A DNA stretch of 64,000 bases from Oscillospiraceae bacterium (GTDB taxonomy: Bacteria; Bacillota_A; Clostridia; Oscillospirales; Oscillospiraceae), in NCBI GenBank assembly GCA_017456105.1, contig JAFTKA010000011.1, positions 3,162 through 67,161 on the forward strand, written 5' to 3'. The notes under the pieces are model-generated. The model did no database searches and was not told where the DNA came from. It saw only the letters and a program-made list of their open reading frames with translations. The position numbers and the translations under genes were made by a program. Positions 41,595-49,349 of the stretch are shown here, piece after piece; position 1 is the first letter of the stretch, and every line of letters starts with the position of its first letter.

Positions 41595-42241
41595 AGATAC
41601 TGGCATTGTCCGACGAGATCTACCCCGGCCTGTGGGAGCACTATGCCCCCGGAAAGCTGGAGGCGTATGACCTGATCATCTCCTGCGGCGACCTGAAGCC
41701 GGAATACTTATCCTTTTTGGTAACCATGGCAAAAGTGCCGTTACTTTATGTCCACGGAAACCACGATGAGCGATACCTGCAGAATCCCCCGGAGGGCTGC
41801 GACTGTATTGACGACAAGCTGGTGGTCTATAAGGGACTGCGGATCTTAGGCCTTGGGGGCTGCCGGAAGTACAATAACGGCAAATTCCACTTTACCGACC
41901 GGCAGATGCGAAGAAGGATCGCAAGGCTCCGGTGGAAGATCCGTCGCCACGGCGGCGTAGATCTGGTAGTTACCCACGCATCACCCTATGGCGTGGGCGA
42001 CGGGGAGGACCTGCCCCACCGGGGCTTTGAGGCTTTTTTGGATTTCATTGATAAGTATAAGCCCAAATACCTGCTCCACGGCCATATGCACCTGCAGTAC
42101 GGTATGGATCAGACAAGACAGCGGGAATACGGCGGCACGAAGGTGATCAATGCCTGCCAAAAATATGTGCTGGAGATCCCCGACGGACAGATTCCCACCA
42201 CTGCCAAAAAAGGCGATATTGACTATAGCTACTACGGATAA
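41591..42241 (+). CDS. Calcineurin-like metallophosphoesterase
   Basis: This 216-residue protein has the metal motifs GD (33-34), GNHDE (56-60), VTHASP and LHGHMH. The usual N-terminal D-x-H is replaced by SDE (7-9), so one metal site is altered. It probably cleaves a phosphodiester or phosphomonoester. The start is GTG and overlaps the stop of the BMP-domain gene, so the two products are likely to work together. Confidence 0.87.
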   Translation: MKILALSDEIYPGLWEHYAPGKLEAYDLIISCGDLKPEYLSFLVTMAKVPLLYVHGNHDERYLQNPPEGCDCIDDKLVVYKGLRILGLGGCRKYNNGKFHFTDRQMRRRIARLRWKIRRHGGVDLVVTHASPYGVGDGEDLPHRGFEAFLDFIDKYKPKYLLHGHMHLQYGMDQTRQREYGGTKVINACQKYVLEIPDGQIPTTAKKGDIDYSYYG

Positions 42242-42256
42242 TGTTCGTTAGAATTT

Positions 42257-42284
42257 GTAGGGGCGATTCATGAATCGCCCCTAC
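42257..42284. repeat. Palindromic repeat family A, copy 3
   Basis: GTAGGGGCGATTCATGAATC continuing to CGCCCCTAC, a perfect 28-bp palindrome. Confidence 0.82.
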
Positions 42285-42302
42285 GTCCGCAGGAATCTGT
42301 AC

Positions 42303-42349
42303 AGAAAAAGGGCGTGTTGCAAATTTTGCAACACGCCCGAATTGTTTTT
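42303..42349. terminator. Bidirectional terminator between phosphoesterase and MmgE/PrpD genes
   Basis: GGGCGTGTTGCAAA pairs with TTTGCAACACGCCC, with T-runs on both strands. Confidence 0.82.
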
Positions 42350-42400
42350 GTAGGGAACGGATATATCCGCTCCGCGGAATGCATTTATGCATTCCCTACA
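42350..42400. repeat. Palindromic repeat family B, copy 4
   Basis: GTAGGGAACGGATATATCCG followed by GGAATGCATTTATGCATTCC and CTACA. Confidence 0.78.
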
Positions 42401-42414
42401 GCCTCAATCAAGGA

Positions 42415-43758
42415 CTATGCGTTAGACGGAAACTCCTTTAATGCCCGGTTGACACCGGCAACCACGGCTGACAGCTTCTGCTCCGGATCCCGGGTCAATA
42501 GGTCGAGCAAATACTGCTGACCTTCAGATGACAGGAAGGGTGCTGTGATCCGACGGAACTTTTCCGTGATCCAGGGCATATCCACCTTGTCCGTAGCTTC
42601 GCCGTTGGCGGCATACACGGAGCTTTGATAGGTCGTTCCGTCCTTAAGCCGGAACTCCACCCAGGCCAGTCGCTTTTCCGGGAACTGGGCGTCCATCTCC
42701 GGGTCTACCACAAAGGAGAGCCGTTCCATCACGGACTTTACACGCTGGTCGTCCAGGGCCTGGTTGCAGACCTGCCGGAAGCCCACATCTCCGTGGACAA
42801 TGGCGGAAGCCACCGGCCAGGCGATGTTATACTGGGCCTCGTCCGTGTCCTTGGGAACAATCTTGCTGAGCCGTGCCGCAGAGGAGAAGGTGTGCACCTT
42901 TACAGACTCTACCTGTTCCCAGGTAAAGCCCTTGGCCTGCATCAGCTCCACAGAGGCCTGTATGGGCTGATGACCCCAGCGGCAGCAGGTATAGGGCTTG
43001 AAATAGAGATTCAGGATCTCGTAGGTCTTTCCCAAAGAATCCGTAAGGTGCTGATACGCAGGAAGCTCCAAAAGATGGGTCTTTGCGGTCTCTCCGGCCA
43101 AAGTGTCCAGCACCGCCAAAGCACCCACCATCGCACCGAAGGGGACGCCGTCCTTGTTCATGGAGGGGATCTCCACAGACCGCATCACAGGCACCAAGGG
43201 AGCGTGGAACTCCGCCATGGAAAGAGCGGTATTCAGCTGCTCACGGGTCATACCGAAGATCCGTCCTGCACCGGCGGCGGTGGCTACAGCACCGTAAGTG
43301 CCGGTGGAGTGGAGGAAGCCGTAATGATCCTGCAGAGCAAGACCCATACGGACAGCCACATCGTAGCAGACTACCAGCGTTGTCAGATACTCCCGATAGG
43401 AAATATTCTGCTGAAGCCCTGCGGCCATTACACCGGCAATAAAGGATGTACCGGGGTGGCCCTTGATCATATTGTGTCCGTCGTCGATATCAAAGGAATT
43501 GGAGGCGTGGCCCATGGCCATCGCAGCACCCAAAAAGCCGAAGGTATCGTCGCAGCCGGGCACAGGGATCGAACCGGGTGCGGTATGCTGAGCCAAACGC
43601 TTGCCGTTTTGGAACTGCTGACCCCGGCTTCCCAAAATCAGAGCCATCATCAGGTCAATGCCGCATACTACCGCACGATCCTGAACATCTTTGGGAAGAT
43701 CTTCCCAGCGGGTGTTCAGCACATAGTCTTCCACCCGGTAATCTGTCTTAAATTCCAT
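42415..43758 (-). CDS. MmgE/PrpD family protein
   Basis: This 447-residue protein belongs to the family of 2-methylcitrate dehydratase (PrpD), MmgE and cis-aconitate decarboxylase. The family pattern GHASNSFDIDDGHNMIKGHPGTS is at about 85-107, and RWGHQPIQASVELM lies near 265. Many members of this family have other, unknown substrates. It begins one base after the stop of the opine dehydrogenase-like gene. There is no prpB, prpC or citrate gene nearby, so methylcitrate breakdown is unlikely. Confidence 0.85.
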   Translation of the reverse strand: MEFKTDYRVEDYVLNTRWEDLPKDVQDRAVVCGIDLMMALILGSRGQQFQNGKRLAQHTAPGSIPVPGCDDTFGFLGAAMAMGHASNSFDIDDGHNMIKGHPGTSFIAGVMAAGLQQNISYREYLTTLVVCYDVAVRMGLALQDHYGFLHSTGTYGAVATAAGAGRIFGMTREQLNTALSMAEFHAPLVPVMRSVEIPSMNKDGVPFGAMVGALAVLDTLAGETAKTHLLELPAYQHLTDSLGKTYEILNLYFKPYTCCRWGHQPIQASVELMQAKGFTWEQVESVKVHTFSSAARLSKIVPKDTDEAQYNIAWPVASAIVHGDVGFRQVCNQALDDQRVKSVMERLSFVVDPEMDAQFPEKRLAWVEFRLKDGTTYQSSVYAANGEATDKVDMPWITEKFRRITAPFLSSEGQQYLLDLLTRDPEQKLSAVVAGVNRALKEFPSNA

Positions 43759-43759
43759 A

Positions 43760-44995
43760 TCAGCGGTTGTAAACGCCTTCGTTCAGATAAGCAAGCAGCT
43801 CTTCCTTGCTCATACCGTCGATGCCCAGGTAAGAAAGGCTGTACTTACTGTCGAAGAAGCTCTTCTTGTGCATAGCACCGGCCAGGACGATCATGGAGTC
43901 AATGATGGGGGTGGGAACATTGTACTGTACGCCCAGGTCGTGGTAGACCTTGCAGCCGATGGGCACGTCCTCGGTCATGTAACGGTGGTGAATGGTGTTG
44001 GGGCCGGTATTGCCTTCGTTGGAGGGCTGGTCCAGGGGGAACACCACATTGTCGTTGCCGTTCTCGTCCAGACCCATGTACTCCTGGGTCAGCACGCTGC
44101 GGCGGGAGAAGAACATCTCGTACTTATACTCGGGGCAGCCAACGCCGATGGCCTTGGCAAGAGCAATTTCCTCATTGTAGAACTGGTACTGCACCTCGCA
44201 GATGGAGGGACACAGACCGTGGGAGTACATGGAGTAGTTGGTGCGGTCGTGGCCACCGAAGATCACACCCCAGTTTTCCATGGTGGAAACACCCAAAACG
44301 GTGGCAGGTACGTGAATGACGGGGTTGACGTTGGCAAAGTCCACGTCCAGCACGGTATTGGCAATGGCAGCACCGTCGCCCTTGGTTACGGCGTCCATGC
44401 AGGGCAGGTAGTTGGCAGATTCAATGAATGCGGGGGTGTCGGTCATGGGCAGAGCTGCACCACGCAGAGTGATAGCTCTGTACTTGGCACTGACGTGGGG
44501 GAACTGGAAATTGCCGATGGTCTCGATCCGGGTGCCGTAGGGCATGGAGGACCAACCGCCAATAATGACCTTCTTGGTGCAGCCGGCTTCCCGCATCATC
44601 TTCCGCAGCAGCAGAGCACCAAAGTTGTCGGCAAATACGTGGACCACCATACCGTCCTCCAGATGGGGGATCAGCTCCCGGAAGGTGCCTTCGTGGCCCC
44701 AGGAACCCATGGCGACGATGATCTGACCTGCACCCTTAACGGCAGCGGCCATATCGGTGGTTACCAGGTCGAAAAATGCCCGGCCGGAACGCTCAAAGCA
44801 GTACTTGTTACGCTGAATACCGTCGAACAGGATACCGGTCTTGTCCAGATCCTTCAGGGATTTTGCTGCAAAGGGCATAGCGTCCCAAAGACGTACTTCT
44901 GCACCTGCCAGCTTACAGTCAGCAGCACAGGTCTTGCCGCCTGCACCGCCGCCCAGCACTGCGATGGGCATATTCTTCAAATATTCCATACTCAT
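43760..44995 (-). CDS. Opine/octopine dehydrogenase family protein
   Basis: This 411-residue protein has an N-terminal NAD(P)-binding motif AVLGGGAGGKTCAADCKLAG (about 12-31) and a C-terminal octopine-dehydrogenase-type domain (PSNEGNTGPNTIHHRYMTED at about 320). Family members couple an amino acid to a keto acid by reductive condensation, or cleave the product. AAAGGAG decides the start at 44995. It is divergent from a LysR gene and followed directly by the MmgE/PrpD gene, so a catabolic pair induced by its substrate is likely. Confidence 0.85.
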   Translation of the reverse strand: MSMEYLKNMPIAVLGGGAGGKTCAADCKLAGAEVRLWDAMPFAAKSLKDLDKTGILFDGIQRNKYCFERSGRAFFDLVTTDMAAAVKGAGQIIVAMGSWGHEGTFRELIPHLEDGMVVHVFADNFGALLLRKMMREAGCTKKVIIGGWSSMPYGTRIETIGNFQFPHVSAKYRAITLRGAALPMTDTPAFIESANYLPCMDAVTKGDGAAIANTVLDVDFANVNPVIHVPATVLGVSTMENWGVIFGGHDRTNYSMYSHGLCPSICEVQYQFYNEEIALAKAIGVGCPEYKYEMFFSRRSVLTQEYMGLDENGNDNVVFPLDQPSNEGNTGPNTIHHRYMTEDVPIGCKVYHDLGVQYNVPTPIIDSMIVLAGAMHKKSFFDSKYSLSYLGIDGMSKEELLAYLNEGVYNR

Positions 44996-45046
44996 AAAAA
45001 ACTCTCCTTTTTTTAGGCCTGATTCGTTCAGGCTATTTACAATCGC

Positions 45047-45074
45047 ATTATAATATAGTACAATCATTTTGAAA
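45047..45074 (-). promoter_or_regulatory. Promoter of the opine dehydrogenase operon
   Basis: TATAAT (45047-45052) with a weak TTTCAA -35 (45069-45074), 16-bp spacer. A weak -35 fits a LysR-activated promoter. Confidence 0.5.
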
Positions 45075-45084
45075 AACGAATAAT

Positions 45085-45094
45085 TCCGATCGGA
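45085..45094. promoter_or_regulatory. Possible LysR operator
   Basis: TCCGATCGGA is a perfect palindrome in the divergent promoter region, flanked by AT-rich sequence (ATAATTCCGATCGGATATAT). It lies just upstream of the -35 for the divergent operon. Confidence 0.5.
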
Positions 45095-45123
45095 TATATC
45101 AAAATTTTCGATAAGGAGAACCT

Positions 45124-46008
45124 ATGGAAGTAAGGAATTTGGAGACCTTCATTCGGGTGGCGGAGTTGGGTAGTGTTACCAAGGCCGCCGAGGAAATGGG
45201 CTTTGTCCAGTCCACCGTCAGCATGCAGATCCGGCAGATGGAGTCAGAACTGGGCTATCCGCTTTTTGACCGGATCGGCAAGCGGGTATCCCTGACTGCT
45301 CTGGGCGAGGAATTTTTAGCCAGTGCCTATGAAATGGTCAATATTATGGACAGGGCGGCTGCCAAGAAGGACAGCAGCGAAATGCGAGGTACATTGCGGA
45401 TCGGCGTGCTGGAATCGCTGCTTTTTAGTAACCTTTTGGAGGTGCTGCCTCAATTCAAGGAGAAATTTCCCAAGGTGGATTTGCGGCTGAAAATGGGACA
45501 GATGGGAGAGCTGATCCAGCAGCTAAAGCAGAACCAGCTGGACCTTGTGTATTTGTCCTCAGATTTAAATACGGACCGGGAGCTGACCTGCTGCTGCCGC
45601 CGTCAGGAAAAAATCGTATTCATCTGCAGTCCGGAGCACCCCTTTGCAGGAAGGAAAAAGATCTCCCGGGAAGAGCTGTTCACGGAGGCCTTTGTGGTAA
45701 CGGAGCGGACGGGACTTTGCTACGGCAGACTGCGTACCCTGGCCGCCCAATGCGGAGCGACAGTGTCCGACTCTGTGGAGGTGGACTCTACTGTGGCCAT
45801 CGTGGAACTGGTCCGTAAGGGTATGGGCGTGGCGTTCCTGCCGGAGTATTCGGTGGAAAAGCACATAAAAGCCGGTATTCTTTCAAAGATCCCGGCAGAT
45901 ATTCCGGAGCAAACCTATTTTAGTCAGATCCTCTGCCACAAAAAACGCTGGCTGTCCCCCTTGATGACCGGCTTTGTGGAAATGGTAAAACAGCATCAAA
46001 AAATGTAG
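45124..46008 (+). CDS. LysR-family transcriptional regulator
   Basis: This 294-residue protein has the N-terminal winged helix (1-60; LETFIRVAELGSVTKAAEEM, then QSTVSMQIRQMESELG). The effector-binding domain (about 88-290) follows. It is divergent from the opine dehydrogenase and MmgE/PrpD genes and likely activates them on sensing their substrate. GGAG precedes the start. The TAG stop is supplied by a family A palindromic repeat. Confidence 0.93.
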   Translation: MEVRNLETFIRVAELGSVTKAAEEMGFVQSTVSMQIRQMESELGYPLFDRIGKRVSLTALGEEFLASAYEMVNIMDRAAAKKDSSEMRGTLRIGVLESLLFSNLLEVLPQFKEKFPKVDLRLKMGQMGELIQQLKQNQLDLVYLSSDLNTDRELTCCCRRQEKIVFICSPEHPFAGRKKISREELFTEAFVVTERTGLCYGRLRTLAAQCGATVSDSVEVDSTVAIVELVRKGMGVAFLPEYSVEKHIKAGILSKIPADIPEQTYFSQILCHKKRWLSPLMTGFVEMVKQHQKM

Positions 46009-46028
46009 GGGCGATTCATGAATCGCCC
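46005..46028. repeat. Palindromic repeat family A, copy 4
   Basis: GTAGGGGCGATTC followed by ATGAATCGCCC. Its first TAG is the LysR stop codon. Confidence 0.8.
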
Positions 46029-46038
46029 GGATAATATA

Positions 46039-46067
46039 AGAGCGTGTTGCATTGCAACACGCTCTTT
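46039..46067. terminator. Bidirectional terminator between lysR and rodA-like genes
   Basis: GAGCGTGTTGC (46040-46050) pairs with GCAACACGCTC (46054-46064). A T-run follows on the plus strand. Confidence 0.75.
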
Positions 46068-46070
46068 GTG

Positions 46071-47255
46071 TTATAGGGGAGGTCTTATATACCGTTCGTG
46101 GCTGGTGGCTTTTGGTCGGGCGTACACGCCGGAGACCAGTCCCAGCATAGCGTACAGCGACAAAATTGACGAGCCACCGTAGCTGATAAAGGGCAGTGTC
46201 AAACCGATAACCGGCATCACGCCGATACACATACCCACGTTGATCATAACCTGGAAAATAAGGGCCGAGGCAGCACCGAAGCAGATCATTCGCCGCATAT
46301 AGTCAGAGCTCCGGCAGCCCACATAGATGCACCGGCCGATGATCAGTGCCATCAATACCAGTACGAAGATGCAGCCCACATAGCCCAGCTCTTCGCCGAT
46401 GGCGGAGAAGATATAGTCCGTATGCTGGGCGTTCAGGGCACCGTTCTGGGTCCGATGACCCTGGAACAGACCCTGACCGGTCATACCGCCGCCGGTAAGG
46501 GAGCGAAGGGAGCGGACGGTGTGATACCGCTCGTCGATGCCTAAGGGGTCAAGGTTGGGGTTAAACAGGACCTCAAAACGGCCTCTTTGATATTCCGGCA
46601 AATAGGGCCAAAGCACAGGGATCATTAGTGCGATAGCACCGGCAGCCACCGCAAACCAAAGAATGTTCACGCCGCCGGCCCAGGTCATACCGATGAAGAT
46701 GAACACGAAGATCAAAGAAACGCCGGCGTCTCCCGACAGCACCATGTTCAGACCCACGATCAGCACCATATAGGCCACGATCCGGATCACGGACTTGGGG
46801 TGGGAAATGCGGTTTTTCTGAGCATTCATCACCGAGGCGGTAATGAGAATGTAGAAGATCTTGCAAATTTCCGCAGGCTGTACATAAAAGGGCAGGATCG
46901 GAAGATCCAGCCAGCTCTTGTTACCGGAGCCGATGTCCGTACCGAAGGGGATCAGCAATAGCAGGGTAAAACAGCAGATGGCCACAAGGCCTGTCCGGTG
47001 TTCGGAAATAAAATCTGCGTCCACAGAGGAGACCAACGCGTACAAAAACACGCCGCCGGCAGCTGCCAGGATCTGAATGATCACGAACTGAAAAGAGCCG
47101 GTATACCGGGTAGCACTGGAAATGATCAGACAGCCGAAGGCTGTGGTAACGATGCAAAGCAATAAAAGCAGCTTGTCGCCTTTTTTGAAGGCCTCTACCG
47201 TCCTGCGGATCAGGGCCAAAACAAAAGCGGCTGCTTTGGAAGCATATTTCTTCAT
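46071..47255 (-). CDS. FtsW/RodA/SpoVE family peptidoglycan glycosyltransferase
   Basis: This 394-residue SEDS protein has about ten membrane segments and polymerises lipid II with a partner class B PBP. Visible are SGNKSWLDLPILPFYVQPAEICKI (about 118-141), the loop with RSLRSLTGGGMTGQGLFQG, and PVIGLTLPFISYGGSS near the end. RodA (elongation) fits best. FtsW or SpoVE cannot be ruled out, and no PBP gene is adjacent. An in-frame GTG nine bases upstream lies within the GGAGGTGA site. Confidence 0.9.
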   Translation of the reverse strand: MKKYASKAAAFVLALIRRTVEAFKKGDKLLLLLCIVTTAFGCLIISSATRYTGSFQFVIIQILAAAGGVFLYALVSSVDADFISEHRTGLVAICCFTLLLLIPFGTDIGSGNKSWLDLPILPFYVQPAEICKIFYILITASVMNAQKNRISHPKSVIRIVAYMVLIVGLNMVLSGDAGVSLIFVFIFIGMTWAGGVNILWFAVAAGAIALMIPVLWPYLPEYQRGRFEVLFNPNLDPLGIDERYHTVRSLRSLTGGGMTGQGLFQGHRTQNGALNAQHTDYIFSAIGEELGYVGCIFVLVLMALIIGRCIYVGCRSSDYMRRMICFGAASALIFQVMINVGMCIGVMPVIGLTLPFISYGGSSILSLYAMLGLVSGVYARPKATSHERYIRPPL

Positions 47256-47308
47256 GGGTCTCACCTCCTGCGGAAATTTATTGTATCATCTTTTTGGGAA
47301 AAAGTAAA

Positions 47309-47332
47309 GTAGGGGCGATTCAGGAATCGCCC
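47309..47332. repeat. Palindromic repeat family A, copy 5
   Basis: GTAGGGGCGATTCAGGAATC followed by GCCC. Confidence 0.78.
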
Positions 47333-47333
47333 G

Positions 47334-47366
47334 AAAAAACGGCACTGTGTGTTTCACAGTGCCGTT
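47334..47366 (-). terminator. Terminator of the M18 aminopeptidase operon
   Basis: ACGGCACTGTG (47339-47349) pairs with CACAGTGCCGT (47355-47365). TTTTTT follows on the minus strand. Confidence 0.86.
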
Positions 47367-47372
47367 TTGAAA

Positions 47373-48752
47373 TCATGCCAAATAAATCGCCTTGCAGGCC
47401 AGCATGGTCATATAGCAGTCCAGCTTGCTGACAAGCTCCGTGGGAGCGTGCATGGAGATTACAGGTACGCCGGCATCTACCGTAACGATGTTCCGGTTTG
47501 CCATATAGGCAGCCACTGTACCGCCGCCGCCCTGATCCACCTTGCCCAGGGTTGCGATCTGCCAGCGGACACCGGCATTATCCAGAGTGGTACGGACATG
47601 ACCCATGGCCTCAGCAGAGGCATCGGAAGCACCGCCCTTACCACGGGAGCCGGTGTACTTGCAAATGGCCACGCCGTAGTTGAGCTTGCAGTTGTTCCGC
47701 TTGTCGCTGACCTCGGGGAAATTGGGGTCAAAGGCGTTGGAAACGTCGGCGGACAGGCAGAAGGAATTGGCAAAGCAATGGGAGAGCTTCACGCCCTGGG
47801 CGTCGCACAGCATTTCCATAAAGTATTCAAAGGCCTGGCTCTGCATACCGGAAACGCCCACAGAGCCGATCTCTTCCTTGTCGGCCAGAATGCACACAGC
47901 GGTGTGGGTGGGAGTGCCCATTTCAAAGAGGGGCAGCATTTCGGCATAGGCACAGACCCGGTCATCATGGCCGTAAGCACCCAGAAGGCTGCGGTCCAGA
48001 CCCACCTCACGGCACTTGCCGGCAGGTACGATGGTCAGTTCGGCAGAGAGGAAGTCCTCTTCAATAATGCCGTACTTTTCGTTGAGGAGCTTCATAATGT
48101 GCAGCTTTACCAGGTCGCTGCCCTCGCCGTTTAACGGCTCAGTACCCATAATGATGTTCAGCTGCTCACCCTCAATGACCTTGGCGGCAGTCTTCTGCAG
48201 CTGGTCAGCAGACAGGTGAATGAGAAGATCGGAAACGTACAAAACAGGATCAGCTTCGTCTTCACCTACGGTAACGGTTACCACCGTGCCGTCCTTGCGG
48301 TACACAACACCGTGCAGTGCCAGGGGAATGGTGGCCCACTGATACTTCTTGATGCCGCCGTAGTAATGGGTCTTCAGATATGCGATCTCAGAGTCCTCGT
48401 ACAGAGGATTGGGCTTAATGTCCATACGGGGAGAGTCCACGTGAGCGGCACAGATGTTAGCACCCTCAGCAAGGCTCTTTTCGCCGATGACCGCCAGGAT
48501 AATGCTCTTACCCCGGTTGTTGAAATAGACCTTGTCGCCGGCCTTGACAGAAAGGCCGGGCTTCATTGCCTTAAAACCGTACTTTTCGGCCTCGTTAACG
48601 GCCCAGGCAGTAGCTTCCCGCTCGGTCTTGCAGGCGTCCATGAATGCGGCATAGCCCTTGCAGTAAGTTTCCATCTCAACACGCTGCTGGGCGGTGAGGG
48701 TAGCATAGCCGTTCTTAGGATCGGCCAGCAGGCTCTTACGTAATTCTTCCAT
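47373..48752 (-). CDS. M18 family aminopeptidase
   Basis: This 459-residue zinc aminopeptidase has the M18 metal and catalytic residues: AAHVDSPRMD (about 98), ADKEEIGS (about 292), AYGHDDR (about 261) and SMHAPTEL near the end. It removes N-terminal acidic or neutral residues from peptides in the cytosol. It starts 12 bases after coaE with AAAGGAG, so tsaC, coaE and this gene form one operon. Confidence 0.94.
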   Translation of the reverse strand: MEELRKSLLADPKNGYATLTAQQRVEMETYCKGYAAFMDACKTEREATAWAVNEAEKYGFKAMKPGLSVKAGDKVYFNNRGKSIILAVIGEKSLAEGANICAAHVDSPRMDIKPNPLYEDSEIAYLKTHYYGGIKKYQWATIPLALHGVVYRKDGTVVTVTVGEDEADPVLYVSDLLIHLSADQLQKTAAKVIEGEQLNIIMGTEPLNGEGSDLVKLHIMKLLNEKYGIIEEDFLSAELTIVPAGKCREVGLDRSLLGAYGHDDRVCAYAEMLPLFEMGTPTHTAVCILADKEEIGSVGVSGMQSQAFEYFMEMLCDAQGVKLSHCFANSFCLSADVSNAFDPNFPEVSDKRNNCKLNYGVAICKYTGSRGKGGASDASAEAMGHVRTTLDNAGVRWQIATLGKVDQGGGGTVAAYMANRNIVTVDAGVPVISMHAPTELVSKLDCYMTMLACKAIYLA

Positions 48753-48764
48753 ATATAATCTCCT

Positions 48765-49349
48765 TTAAGCATTTTCTTTTATTATATCCGGGTTACCAAA
48801 AAAGACAAGGCATTTCTGAAGGAATTCTTCTTCCGTGCCGTTGTTTTCCAAATGATGGGTGCAAAGAGAAATAAATTCCTCCTGACTCCGTTGGGCGGAA
48901 AGCCGCAATTTCGCATACTCGGCAGAGATATTTTCCCGGGCCATCAGCCGGGCGATCCGCATTTCCTCCGGAGCGGTAATGGCCACAGTGATGTGGCAGA
49001 GTTCAGAAAGCCCGCCCTCGAAAAGGCCAATGGCCTCGATGGCAGCAAGCCCATTGCCCGGCAAAAGACGCAGGACCTCTTTTTTGACAGCGGCATGGGT
49101 GATGGCGTTTAAGTCCTGCAAAGCTGCCGGATCGGAAAACACGATCGCACCCAAGGCCTTCCGGTCAAGACGGTTTTCTGTTACTGTGCCGGGGAAACTC
49201 TTTTCGATAGCTTCCAGCAGGGCAATGTCCGTTTCCAAAAGCCGATGGTAGATGGCATCGCAATCCAAAACCGTGCCGCCTAAAGCGGAAATCGCTTTTA
49301 ATGCGGTAGATTTACCGCAGCCGCTGCCACCGGTGATGCCCACGATCAT
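48765..49349 (-). CDS. coaE: Dephospho-CoA kinase CoaE
   Basis: CoaE phosphorylates dephospho-CoA, the last step of coenzyme A synthesis. The 194-residue protein has the P-loop GGSGCGKST (residues 6-14), LDCDAIYHRLL and ITAPEEMRIARLMARE. The open frame extends upstream, but the ATG at 49349 overlaps the tsaC stop (ATGA) with GAGGTGG in front. Confidence 0.93.
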   Translation of the reverse strand: MIVGITGGSGCGKSTALKAISALGGTVLDCDAIYHRLLETDIALLEAIEKSFPGTVTENRLDRKALGAIVFSDPAALQDLNAITHAAVKKEVLRLLPGNGLAAIEAIGLFEGGLSELCHITVAITAPEEMRIARLMARENISAEYAKLRLSAQRSQEEFISLCTHHLENNGTEEEFLQKCLVFFGNPDIIKENA

